Origin: an uncultured Polaribacter sp. | Lineage (GTDB): Bacteria; Bacteroidota; Bacteroidia; Flavobacteriales; Flavobacteriaceae | Length of the DNA stretch: 64,000 nucleotides | Assembly: GCA_943846595.1 (NCBI GenBank) | Contig: OX044355.1 | Coordinates: forward strand, 1 to 64,000 | Reading direction: 5' to 3' | Position numbers and translations under genes: made by a program | The notes under the pieces: model-generated | What the model was told of the DNA's origin: nothing | The model's database searches: none | The model's input: the letters and a program-made list of their open reading frames with translations, nothing else | Part shown: positions 6,614-14,452 of the stretch, one piece after another | Layout: each line of letters opens with the position of its first letter | Position numbering within the stretch: position 1 is the first letter of the stretch

Positions 6614-7939
6614 ATGAAATACATATTCTTAATTATATTAGGTTTTGTTTTTTTGGCAAGCTGCTCCACTCCAACCAAAGAAATCAATGAATTATCTACC
6701 CAAAACGGTCCTTTTCAGGTTGTTGAAAATCAAGATTCCATAAAAATTTATCATCAAGAAAAATTATTTACAGGAACTGCAATTCAGTATTTAAACAAAA
6801 CTCAAATTCTCCTTAAAGTAGAATACTCAAAAGGTTTAATAAATGGAAAATTATTAAAATATAATAAAGCAGGAAATGTAGTTATAGATTTAAATTCAAC
6901 AGATGGATTCAACGACGGATTAGTTAAAACTTTTTATGATAATGGAAATCTTAAAGAGACATCATTTTATTCAAATGGTAAACTAAACGGAACTCTTCAA
7001 TCCTATTTTGAAAACGGTAAGCTACAAGCTTCAAGGTTTTACGACAAAAAAGGAAAAGGAAACGGAATATTTAAACGTTATGATTCTATCGGAAATTTAG
7101 TTGGAACAATTTCAGTCAAAGATGATAAGTTTAATGGGCTATCAGAAAGTTTTCAGTATGATAAAGAAAATAATGTTATTGAAAGTAATTTTAGTAATTA
7201 TAAAAATTCAATTCTTGAAGGAAAATCATATGTTCTTAATAAAGAAAAAGATACAGTTTATTCTGCAAACTATATTAATGGATTAATGGAAGGTATATCC
7301 AAAACCGTAATAAACAAAAAAGGTGATTATACTTTAACGGATTTTTTAAAAGGAAAAAAAAAGGGTAGAATTAGAAAATTTAAATCTAATGGGGCTGAAA
7401 TAATAGTTAAAAAGAAGAAAAGAGGTATTACGGATTTAAGAAAAGCTTCTATTAAAGAAGTAATAAAATCTATGACAGGAGAATTTAAAGAAAGAGGATT
7501 CTCATCAAACACTACATTAAAAATTAACAAAAACAATACTTTTAAGATGATTTATGATTATGATCGAAAGCAAGCTAAATACAACTCAGGATATGTGGAA
7601 CGTGCAGATTCTTTTTACCGAATAGTAAAAGGGACATATAAATTGTATAAAATTAATATTTGGAAATGGAATAGACTAAATAACACACAACCAACAGATA
7701 AATGGGGTGATCCAATTGATGACAAACTTTATAATGGGTACAATATAGTATTTAAAGGAGTTGACAATCGAGGAAATTATCATACAATGTGTGGGGTTAT
7801 TAGTCAAAGGTTTTTCGATGGGTCTATGTACAGGTGGAAGCTTCTTTATACAAACAGTGTTGATGGAAATAAGTGTAGCAGAGGTAATTCAAAAAACAGA
7901 GAAATAGCTATACCTTCTATAACGCTAAACAATCTTTAA
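6614..7939 (+). CDS. YwqK-type (MORN-like repeat) lipoprotein
   Basis: The 441-residue protein has a lipoprotein signal (MKYIFLIILGFVFLASC, lipobox ending at Cys17), then repeated segments of the form G-x-x-x-x-Y-x-x-x-G-x-L from about residue 55 to 230 (for example NGKLNGTLQSYFENGKLQAS). These repeats characterise the YwqK/MORN-variant family often labelled toxin-antitoxin YwqK family antitoxin. The C-terminal 150 residues are lysine-rich, then a beta-rich domain I do not recognise. It is divergent from the gene at 5162 with 135 bp between. Lysine-rich AT codon use and lack of neighbours in a pathway fit accessory cargo. Confidence 0.65.
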   Translation: MKYIFLIILGFVFLASCSTPTKEINELSTQNGPFQVVENQDSIKIYHQEKLFTGTAIQYLNKTQILLKVEYSKGLINGKLLKYNKAGNVVIDLNSTDGFNDGLVKTFYDNGNLKETSFYSNGKLNGTLQSYFENGKLQASRFYDKKGKGNGIFKRYDSIGNLVGTISVKDDKFNGLSESFQYDKENNVIESNFSNYKNSILEGKSYVLNKEKDTVYSANYINGLMEGISKTVINKKGDYTLTDFLKGKKKGRIRKFKSNGAEIIVKKKKRGITDLRKASIKEVIKSMTGEFKERGFSSNTTLKINKNNTFKMIYDYDRKQAKYNSGYVERADSFYRIVKGTYKLYKINIWKWNRLNNTQPTDKWGDPIDDKLYNGYNIVFKGVDNRGNYHTMCGVISQRFFDGSMYRWKLLYTNSVDGNKCSRGNSKNREIAIPSITLNNL

Positions 7940-8075
7940 TATTTTATAATCACAATATTTCAAAATAATATTTCAAACAATACCGAAAAGGGATTTTGTA
8001 GATCTGATATTCTTTTAAATACTTATAATTAAACCATAAGTAATTTTTTATAAAAAGAGTATTTATCGTTCGTTT
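7940..8075. other. Short intergenic stretch
   Basis: AT-rich sequence between the YwqK-type gene and the next small minus-strand ORF. I see no clear terminator, repeat or gene. Confidence 0.6.
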
Positions 8076-8261
8076 TTAGTAAACCCAATCTGCATAAGAA
8101 ACTGTATATCCAGTTGAATAACTTACTCGTTTGTCTGCACCTCCAAAGGAGAACCATAAAACAATTAAACTTTCTTTATACAAATTTGATGACAAATGCT
8201 TCTTGGAATGTTTTAGACAAAATCGAATTGCTGCCTTTGAGGATTTTAGAACCTTATACAT
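8076..8261 (-). CDS. Small unknown protein next to junction R2
   Basis: A 61-residue ORF, MYKVLKSSKAAIRFCLKHSK at the start and FGGADKRVSYSTGYTVSYA near the end. A related sequence with one internal stop lies at 13410-13700, again immediately left of a junction repeat (R4) at the same distance. Conservation of the reading frame between the copies suggests a real, perhaps decaying, gene of the element arm. The other copy is longer (about 96 codons), so this one may be C-terminally shortened. No family recognised. Confidence 0.4.
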   Translation of the reverse strand: MYKVLKSSKAAIRFCLKHSKKHLSSNLYKESLIVLWFSFGGADKRVSYSTGYTVSYADWVY

Positions 8262-8289
8262 ATTTCTTAAATTTTGATGACTAAGGCTA

Positions 8290-8510
8290 AGATATGGCGA
8301 GAATACCGGTTGCTCGAGAGGTTGCTCCGCAGGTTTAAATCCTTGTTATTTGGTTTGATTTCTCTTTACTATTTTATCATGATTTTATCATTATACTGTT
8401 GATTTTCATTTACTTATAGAAAAACGAATAAAATGAGGTAAAACCTAAAACTTTCTGGAGGTACCACATTACAACCCTTTAAATCATTGATTTAGAGGGT
8501 TTTCTGTTTT
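8290..8510. repeat. Island junction repeat R2 (left arm and core; different right side)
   Basis: The left arm is like R1: GGTTGCTC iterons at about 8308-8330 and the AT-rich spacer, with core CTGGAGGTACCACA at 8455-8468. To the right the sequence differs. A different hairpin (CCCTTTAAATCA...TGATTTAGAGGG) occupies the position of the usual one, and the right-hand GTTGCTC repeats are absent. The element to the right (8.47-12.19 kb) therefore uses its own arm sequences. Confidence 0.8.
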
Positions 8511-8587
8511 TAGTAACTAACATGTGTACACTATGGTGTACATTTTTATGGTTCTTTTTTGTATATTGGGTACTCAATGTATACAAA

Positions 8588-9178
8588 ATGACTATAAAAT
8601 TACTTCCTCATTTTAGAAAAAACAAATCCTCTTATGAAAACAATGATGAAATCTATTTTATCATAAGAGTCTTTGTTGATGGTAAACGAATGAACATTTC
8701 AACAGGTATAAAAATTCGTTATAAAAATTGGATTGAAAATTGGTTAAACACTCAAAAGAAAAACCCAATAGGTTCTAAAGAAGAAAACCATCAAGAAAAG
8801 AATTTACTATTAAAATCAAAACTTAAAGAAATATCTGATATCGTTTTTGAAATTGAAAGAAATGGGGGAATACCAACAACCGATTTAATCAAAACTCACC
8901 TAAGAACTGACAAGATTCAAAAAAGAAAGAAATCACTTTCTGATGTTCACTTTCTAATACTACTAGAAAAATACAACGATTGGATTACCTCTGAAGAATA
9001 CAAAATATTAACTCAGAATTCAGATTCTTACATCAGAAGTGTGATAGGTTCCATTAAAGATTTAATACGTTTCACTAATATTTTTGAACAAAGAGAAAGG
9101 ATTCAATTAACTACCGAAGATATTGATACAACTTTTGTAACTGGGTTCATTAAATTTTGTGATAAGAGAGGTTTCTAA
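8588..9178 (+). CDS. Tyrosine recombinase (integrase), truncated
   Basis: The likely start is the ATG at 8588 (MTIKLLPHFRKNKSSYENND). An upstream in-frame ATG at 8522 would add an unlikely hydrophobic stretch. The 196 residues match the N-terminal arm-binding region (to about 100) and SAM-like core-binding region (about 115-190) of Bacteroidota phage-type integrases. The catalytic domain with R, H-x-x-R and Y is missing: translation stops after KFCDKRGF and no continuation is visible downstream. Full-length relatives are about 380-420 residues. It sits 119 bp right of core R2, where an integrase is expected. As it stands it should be inactive as a recombinase, though it could still bind DNA. 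Confidence 0.75.
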   Translation: MTIKLLPHFRKNKSSYENNDEIYFIIRVFVDGKRMNISTGIKIRYKNWIENWLNTQKKNPIGSKEENHQEKNLLLKSKLKEISDIVFEIERNGGIPTTDLIKTHLRTDKIQKRKKSLSDVHFLILLEKYNDWITSEEYKILTQNSDSYIRSVIGSIKDLIRFTNIFEQRERIQLTTEDIDTTFVTGFIKFCDKRGF

Positions 9179-9251
9179 AAAAATAAAAACCAGAGGATTT
9201 TGAAAGAAATAGAAAATTCATTGGTGATTTCATAAATTAAACTATTTTAAA

Positions 9252-11033
9252 ATGAAAAAATTACATCTATATTTTTTACTAATCATAAGTATTTTGGGAT
9301 CTAATATTATTTACTCTCAAGTAAATGAAAATATAACCTATGAAGACTTTAATAATTTTGTATTTAGTGTTGATAAATATGAGATGGAAAAATTTGCTTC
9401 AAAACGGAAGCACATGGTAGTAAAAATTTACGATGAAGGGAACAGACAATATCTAGTAACTTATAGGAATATTTATAATGGTAAAATGATTCAGGGTATT
9501 TATAAAGGTAAAAAAGTTTTTTCTTTTGAAGGATATAAAGTAGCAGAATTAGAAAGAAGAAAAAGAAAAGAAAAAGAACGTCTAGAAAATATTGAGATAG
9601 AGAAAAAAAGAGAAGAGAAAAGAAAAAGGAAAATTCGAGAAGAAAAAATTAGAAAAGAAAAAGAGAAAATTAATAAGGTTAGAAGTGATATTTTTACTGA
9701 ATCCTCTTACGGAGAGAAGTCAAATCAATTTCATTATTATTTTTTCCTTAATGGTGATGAACCAGAACGTGAATTAAGAGATAAATACATACAAAATACT
9801 TTCGTGATAAATTTTATTCCAAACAAAGAATTTATTTCAAAAGAGGAAATTGTAAGCAATGAAATAGAAGAAATCGGGATATTATCCATTTTACTTAAAG
9901 ATGATCCCACTGTAAAAGTCTTTGAGTTAAGGTTTGGTGTTAAAAACCTTTATGATGATTCAAAAATTATTTATTATGTTAACGGTAAAGAAAGTAAATA
10001 TGATTTTGGATTAAAAGGAAAAAGGTGGTATAAGATGGGAAAGAAACCACTAAATCATTTGATTAATTTTTACTCAAATAAAGGAAATGTTTATTCAGAG
10101 TTCTCGGATAATTTTAAACTCCCATTTAATTTATCCATTAAAGAATTTAAAAACCTTAATGAATTATCACGTTTATATAAATATTTAATTTTTTTAAATG
10201 AACAAAAATATACTGGTGAAAACAAAGAATTGATTAATTATACAATTATAAAATTCATAGGGTCGGATTTTGTTCAACGTAGAAGACTCTTGTATTATCC
10301 TAAATACTCTATTGAGGTTGAGGTAGTTGATAATTCCCGTAGAGAGTTTTCATGGGTTTTGAAAGTAGATACTCTAACAAGATATGAAAAGGCGAATTTG
10401 AGTAAAAAATACTCAGTAAAATATACTTTCAAAAAAAAAAGGGGGGTACTTTATAGAGAATTCTTTGATATTTATGCAACTAATGATTTAAAATCAAGAA
10501 AGATTACAGGAGATGAACTCACTGAAATTTCAACTGGAAATTATAAACATTCTAGTGTAATGAATTCAAACTACATATCAAAATTTAAACCAAAATTTAA
10601 AAGTATTGTCTTAAAAGATAATGTTGATGAGAACAATGAATTTAATCAGAAATTGTTTTACAATCAAACATCATTAAATAAAAATTCAAAAAACAAAAAA
10701 TTACATGAATCAATTAAAAACTATAAAAACAATGTATACTCTGTTGAAACAAAAAAGTTTATTATCAGAGTGGACGAACTAGTTAATGGAGAATTAAGGT
10801 ATTCTTCGTGGGGGGGGGAAGACAAGAATGTAAGTAACAAACCATCTTTAATTTTATTTAATGGTCAAAGAATATTTGAAGGAAGTGGTGGAAACAATTA
10901 TATTGAATTTAATAAAGGAAATTTAAAATATGTTGTTTGGGAAAATAGAATAAGTGATTCAGGAATACCATATAGGTTAGAAGTTTTTCAAAATAAAAAG
11001 ATTATTCTAGAAGAATCTGGAAATGTTTTTTAA
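9252..11033 (+). CDS. Large exported protein of unknown function with charged coiled coil
   Basis: The 593-residue protein has a signal peptide (1-23, MKKLHLYFLLIISILGSNII then YSQ), a globular segment, a strongly charged K/E/R-rich probable coiled coil (about 95-140), and a long beta-rich remainder with no motif I recognise. Homopolymer tracts lie in the coding sequence: A10 followed by G6 at 10431-10446 and G9 at 10810-10818. Such runs are slippage-prone and could switch the frame on and off. It is cargo of the element between R2 and R3, with very AT-rich lysine codon use like its neighbours. Confidence 0.6.
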   Translation: MKKLHLYFLLIISILGSNIIYSQVNENITYEDFNNFVFSVDKYEMEKFASKRKHMVVKIYDEGNRQYLVTYRNIYNGKMIQGIYKGKKVFSFEGYKVAELERRKRKEKERLENIEIEKKREEKRKRKIREEKIRKEKEKINKVRSDIFTESSYGEKSNQFHYYFFLNGDEPERELRDKYIQNTFVINFIPNKEFISKEEIVSNEIEEIGILSILLKDDPTVKVFELRFGVKNLYDDSKIIYYVNGKESKYDFGLKGKRWYKMGKKPLNHLINFYSNKGNVYSEFSDNFKLPFNLSIKEFKNLNELSRLYKYLIFLNEQKYTGENKELINYTIIKFIGSDFVQRRRLLYYPKYSIEVEVVDNSRREFSWVLKVDTLTRYEKANLSKKYSVKYTFKKKRGVLYREFFDIYATNDLKSRKITGDELTEISTGNYKHSSVMNSNYISKFKPKFKSIVLKDNVDENNEFNQKLFYNQTSLNKNSKNKKLHESIKNYKNNVYSVETKKFIIRVDELVNGELRYSSWGGEDKNVSNKPSLILFNGQRIFEGSGGNNYIEFNKGNLKYVVWENRISDSGIPYRLEVFQNKKIILEESGNVF

Positions 11034-11268
11034 TAAAAAATGAGGTTTCTTGTAACTGAAAAATACTTTTTTTTAAAAAATGGGTATCGGAGTAGTTTTT
11101 ACTTAAAATTGATTTGAAATAAAGTACCTAACATTATTCTTTGAATATGTATTGGAACGATGAAGACACCCTATTTCACCAACTGATAGATTAACTATAA
11201 CTCTTTCAATCTTCAAAGTATATCAAAGTTTGAATCAAAATTATTTTGATACTGTAATTATTTTTGAA
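11034..11268. other. Intergenic stretch
   Basis: AT-rich region between convergent genes (9252 plus, 11269 minus). I see no confident terminator or gene. Confidence 0.5.
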
Positions 11269-11454
11269 CTACACTAAAGTATGATTTTGTTTCATCTCAT
11301 TTTCCCATTCTAATAAATCAGTTTTCCTGATGTATTTTTTATGAGATGATATTTCTATCATTGGTAACCCAAACCTTCTTCTCCACTCTTCTATGGTGGT
11401 TCTATTTACATTATAAATCTTCATTAATTTTTGTTTGGTTATTCGTTCTTCCAT
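11269..11454 (-). CDS. HTH domain protein (excisionase/MerR-like)
   Basis: A 61-residue protein with an HTH_17-like core: ITKQKLMKIYNVNRTTIEEW, RRRFGLPMIEISSHKKYI and a C-terminal acidic helix. It overlaps the upstream small ORF by 16 bp, suggesting translational coupling. It is unlike the excisionase-like pair at 4594 and 41292 in sequence but similar in size and in position near the right end of its element. It is probably the excisionase or repressor of the element that carries the truncated integrase. Confidence 0.6.
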   Translation of the reverse strand: MEERITKQKLMKIYNVNRTTIEEWRRRFGLPMIEISSHKKYIRKTDLLEWENEMKQNHTLV

Positions 11455-11651
11455 TGTCTTTCTTCTTCTTTTTTTAATAGTTCTTTAAATAATTTTTTAT
11501 ATCCTTCTTTATCTTTCTTTATTCGATAAGGTTCTAATTCTTTGTAGAGGTTTTTAACCAGTTTTGATTTTCTGATTAACTCATTAGAGAACTCTTTTGA
11601 ATTATTTTTTATCCATTGTATAGATTTAGAATCTAATTTACTTTGTTTCAT
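11439..11651 (-). CDS. Small charged protein upstream of HTH gene
   Basis: A 70-residue, lysine/glutamate-rich, probably helical protein (MKQSKLDSKSIQWIKNNSKE ... KKLFKELLKKEEERQW). It overlaps the start of the following HTH gene by 16 bp. No family recognised. The overlap is the main argument that it is translated. Confidence 0.45.
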   Translation of the reverse strand: MKQSKLDSKSIQWIKNNSKEFSNELIRKSKLVKNLYKELEPYRIKKDKEGYKKLFKELLKKEEERQWKNE

Positions 11652-12189
11652 TATCTATCAGTTTTATATAAATAGTATCAACCTTTAATTTTTAAGTAAA
11701 AGGTTGTAATCTTTTTTTCAAACTTTTTAATTTGTTTGAATACTTCAGTATTGGATACACCAATCCCCTTTAAGAGATTTACCTCCTTTTTTATTTAATT
11801 CTAAACTTCCTCAGACCAGTTCGATTGAATCACCCATATCTGATTTATAGTAGAACCCTTTTTGATACTATCGGAGAAACCTCTTCCATTATGTATAGAT
11901 GTTATTTCAATCTTATAGAATACTATCCGACTTCTAACCCACTAACTATTCCTATGAACCCTCGTGGGTGATTGGTATTTTACCCTATGATGGACACCAG
12001 TATCTACTATAAGTATTACAAAGTGTAGGAAAACGTAAAAAAATAGAAGGGTTTTTATTTAATTTTGTGAATACTATCATTACAACGAACACATTGTATA
12101 CATATTTCCATAATAATAATGTACACAATGTATACACTTAATATATTTAACATATTTATTATCAATACTTTAAATATATGGTTTTATTT
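11652..12189. other. Gene-poor end of element 3 with decayed ORF and arm-like repeats
   Basis: No intact gene. On the minus strand about 45 codons ending at 11801 (KIEITSIHNGRGFSDSIKKG ... NWSEEV) read like a protein tail. Upstream the reading shifts frame near 11936, so this may be a decayed gene. At 12085-12140 occur ATTGTATACA and TGTACACAATGTATACA. Similar words (TGTACAC, GGTGTACA, CAATGTATACA) occur at 8523-8586 just inside the other end, so they are candidate arm-type sites of this element's own integrase. Confidence 0.5.
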
Positions 12190-12350
12190 CTGGAGGTACC
12201 ACAAAATAATCCCGTAACTCATTTATAAACAATGATTTACGGGTTTTTTGGTTTTTAGAGTTGCTCCAAAGGTTGCTCAAGAGGTATAAAAAGAGATCTG
12301 GAAAGGGGTTATATTGTGTTCTAAAAGTTAAGTTATTAATGACTAAAGTT
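12190..12350. repeat. Island junction repeat R3 (core and right half)
   Basis: Core CTGGAGGTACCACA at 12190-12203, hairpin CCCGTAA...TTACGGG with TTTTTT at about 12211-12250, right-hand GTTGCTC repeats at about 12260-12280, and the shared tail. The left side is not the GGTTGCTC arm but the TGTACACAATGTATACA end of the previous element. Together with R2 this defines the borders of a 3.7-kb unit with its own ends. Confidence 0.8.
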
Positions 12351-12389
12351 ACGTTTTAATAGAGCACGATAAATACACCGCATTAAGAC
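12336..12389 (-). pseudogene. avd: avd-like fragment (second relic)
   Basis: The minus strand reads VLMRCIYRALLKRNFSH then stop. It matches VLMRCIYGALLERNLS of the relic at 123-311, including the abnormal fusion to the junction arm. Only about 18 codons remain. Left of it on the minus strand, another open stretch (LELLEIIKDGVKLELNRQRF in a different frame) is of unknown origin. The rest of 12390-12500 shows no gene. Confidence 0.6.
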
Positions 12390-12500
12390 CAAGGTTTCCA
12401 ATAAATCGTTGACGGTTCAGTTCCAATTTGACACCATCCTTAATAATCTCAAGCAGTTCCAGTAATTATTATTACTTTTGATAATATATCTATTAAGGCC

Positions 12501-13406
12501 ATGATGAATTTAAGAATCCTATTATTAGTTATACTAATGACTGGATGTCATAAAAAAGATCCAGCAGAAAACAATAACCCTGTAAACGGCACTTACACCA
12601 AGAGTATTGCTGTTAATGGTAAAGTTCGTGAATATTTGATTCATATACCAAATGCATACGATGGAACTCAATCAGTACCTATTATGTTAAACTTTCATGG
12701 TTGGAATATGTCCGCTAATGATCAAATGAATGTGAGTGATATGCGTGCTTTATCAGAATCTGAACAATTCATACTTGTTTATCCGCAAGGGTCTTTATTC
12801 TATGGTTCAACTCATTGGAATGTTGGTTCGTGGACAACGGGAAGTAGCTCTAATGATATAGGGTTTATTGGCGATTTAATAATTGAAATCACTAATAATT
12901 ATAATATTGACGAAAATCGAATTTATGCATGTGGTTATTCAAATGGAGGGTTTTTTAGTCAAGAATTAGCCTGTCAATTTAGTGATAAAATAGCCGCTAT
13001 TGGAACCGTTGCTGCAAATATGAGTGAAAGAACAAAGAATACATGTAACCCAACTCACCCTACCCCAATTATTACAATTAGTGGCACCAACGACACTGTG
13101 GTTCAATACGATGGATCTGAACCAGAAGGGACAATATCGCACAGCGAAACGATAAATTATTGGATAGACTTCAATAATACGGACACCTCAGCGGTTATAA
13201 CCAATTTGCCAAATAGCAGCGCTACAGACGGAAGTTCCGTAAATTTATTTCAATATTTCAATGGAGATAATAATGTTGAAATCGAACATTATAAAGTTAT
13301 AAACGGAGGTCACGGTTGGCCAGGAGTGCTCGGGAATATGGATATTAACTCAAACTTTATTATTTGGAATTTTGTATCTCAATTTGATATTAATGGCAAA
13401 ATATAA
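12501..13406 (+). CDS. Lipoprotein esterase of the PHB-depolymerase/feruloyl-esterase type (LpqC-like)
   Basis: The 301-residue alpha/beta hydrolase has a short lipoprotein signal (ILLLVILMTGC). Visible motifs are the oxyanion region VPIMLNFHGWNMSANDQ, the nucleophile elbow CGYSNGG (Ser near residue 150), a likely acid in SGTNDTVV, and a His in GGHGWPG. This is the arrangement of the esterase PHB-depolymerase family (COG3509). It probably cleaves ester bonds in polymers or plant/algal phenolics at the cell surface. The substrate is not deducible. It is the only intact gene between junctions R3 and R4, so it looks like a single-gene cargo block. Confidence 0.8.
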   Translation: MMNLRILLLVILMTGCHKKDPAENNNPVNGTYTKSIAVNGKVREYLIHIPNAYDGTQSVPIMLNFHGWNMSANDQMNVSDMRALSESEQFILVYPQGSLFYGSTHWNVGSWTTGSSSNDIGFIGDLIIEITNNYNIDENRIYACGYSNGGFFSQELACQFSDKIAAIGTVAANMSERTKNTCNPTHPTPIITISGTNDTVVQYDGSEPEGTISHSETINYWIDFNNTDTSAVITNLPNSSATDGSSVNLFQYFNGDNNVEIEHYKVINGGHGWPGVLGNMDINSNFIIWNFVSQFDINGKI

Positions 13407-13409
13407 TTG

Positions 13410-13700
13410 TTATGTTTTTGAGGTTCTGTTGCATCTATCAATTCTTTCATTAATTATCAGATAATTATTAACAGTATGAGAATTGACCACCATTGATTTA
13501 TTAATTTTAACTCTTTGTTTGTAATAATCTGAATAAGAAACAGAATACCCTTTAGAATAACTAACCCTTTTATCTGCTCCTCCAAATGAGAACTATAATA
13601 CAAGCAGAATTTCTTGATATTTATTTTCTGATAAATACTTTTTTGAATGTTTTAAACTGAATCGAATTGCTGCCTTTGAGAATTTTAGAACCTTATACAT
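13410..13700 (-). pseudogene. Decayed small gene next to junction R4, related to 8076-8261
   Basis: From an ATG at 13700 the frame reads MYKVLKFSKAAIRFSLKHSK ... ILLVL, then TAG, then FSFGGADKRVSYSKGYSVSY and on to SKT (96 codons). The related ORF at 8076-8261 has tryptophan at the place of the stop. It lies immediately left of R4 at the same distance as the other copy from R2. Function unknown. Confidence 0.5.
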
Positions 13701-13729
13701 ATTTCTTAAATTTTAATAATTAAAGCTAA

Positions 13730-14058
13730 GATATAGCGAGAATACCAGTTGCTCCAAAGGTTGCTCCGCAGGTTTAAATCCTTGTTATTTCATTTGACTT
13801 CTCTTTACTATTTTATCATGATTTAGTCATTATACTATTGATTTTCATTGATTTATAGAAAAACGAATAAAATGAGGTAAAACCTAAAACTTCCTGGAGG
13901 TACCACAAAATTATCCCGTAACTCATTTATAAACAATGATGTACGGGTTTTTTGGTTTTTAGAGTTGCTCCAAAGGTTGCTCGGGAGATATAAAAAGATA
14001 ACTGGAAAGGAGTTATATTAAACTCCAAAAATTAAGTTATTAATGACTTAAGTGAATT
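13730..14058. repeat. Island junction repeat R4, complete; left border of the starch-locus block
   Basis: Left GTTGCTCCAA and GGTTGCTCCGC iterons at about 13748-13770, AT-rich spacer, core CTGGAGGTACCACA at 13894-13907, hairpin with TTTTTT at about 13915-13953, right GTTGCTC iterons at about 13963-13987, and a tail ending just before the small gene at 14059. The left arm carries the small unknown gene relic rather than the excisionase gene. The next copy to the right is R5 at 41.5 kb. Confidence 0.85.
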
Positions 14059-14226
14059 ATGAAACAACGAATTAAACATTGTGCTATTTGTAAAGTCGAT
14101 TTCTCTACGATGTACCGAGTGCAATATAAAAACCCAAAAGAATGGGTGTTTGTCTTTAAAGAGTGTCTTGTAGAAGTTAAAGAGGATAATACTAACTATA
14201 CATATGGAGGTACTTGGAAAGGGTAA
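14059..14226 (+). CDS. Small CxxC-type conserved flavobacterial protein
   Basis: A 55-residue ORF, MKQRIKHCAICKVDFSTMYR at the start and YGGTWKG at the end. It resembles a short widespread flavobacterial family with two CxxC/CxxxC cysteine motifs and a YxYGGTWK tail. Here the second cysteine motif is VFVFKECL, one cysteine short. It begins directly at the end of the R4 tail. A truncated copy begins at the end of the R5 tail (41826-41867), so it travels with the junction. Possible zinc ribbon; function unknown. Confidence 0.6.
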   Translation: MKQRIKHCAICKVDFSTMYRVQYKNPKEWVFVFKECLVEVKEDNTNYTYGGTWKG

Positions 14227-14452
14227 TGCAACTTACTTCAGTTTAAAAGTAAGTTAGATAAGGTGTACATTTTAATACACACTTTTGAATAATCAATAAA
14301 GGTCATTAGAACAAGTAGTTGAAAAAATTGTAGATCTTATATTTTAATTAAAAAGTATCAAATCATCAGTCCTTGTTCTACTTCGTTCAAAACATTCTGT
14401 TCGTTAGTTGCTTAACAATGTATTAAAAATTGTATTTTAATGTTTGATGGAG
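14227..14452. other. Intergenic stretch
   Basis: Between the small CxxC-type gene and the convergent end of the starch operon. AT-rich; I see no clear hairpin terminator or coding segment. Confidence 0.5.

Noticed and set aside
7101..7286. Several short open frames opposite or inside known genes (for example 7101-7286, 7327-7536, 16238-17126, 18363-19120).
   Set aside because: They overlap clear coding genes and show no protein-like features or start context of their own.
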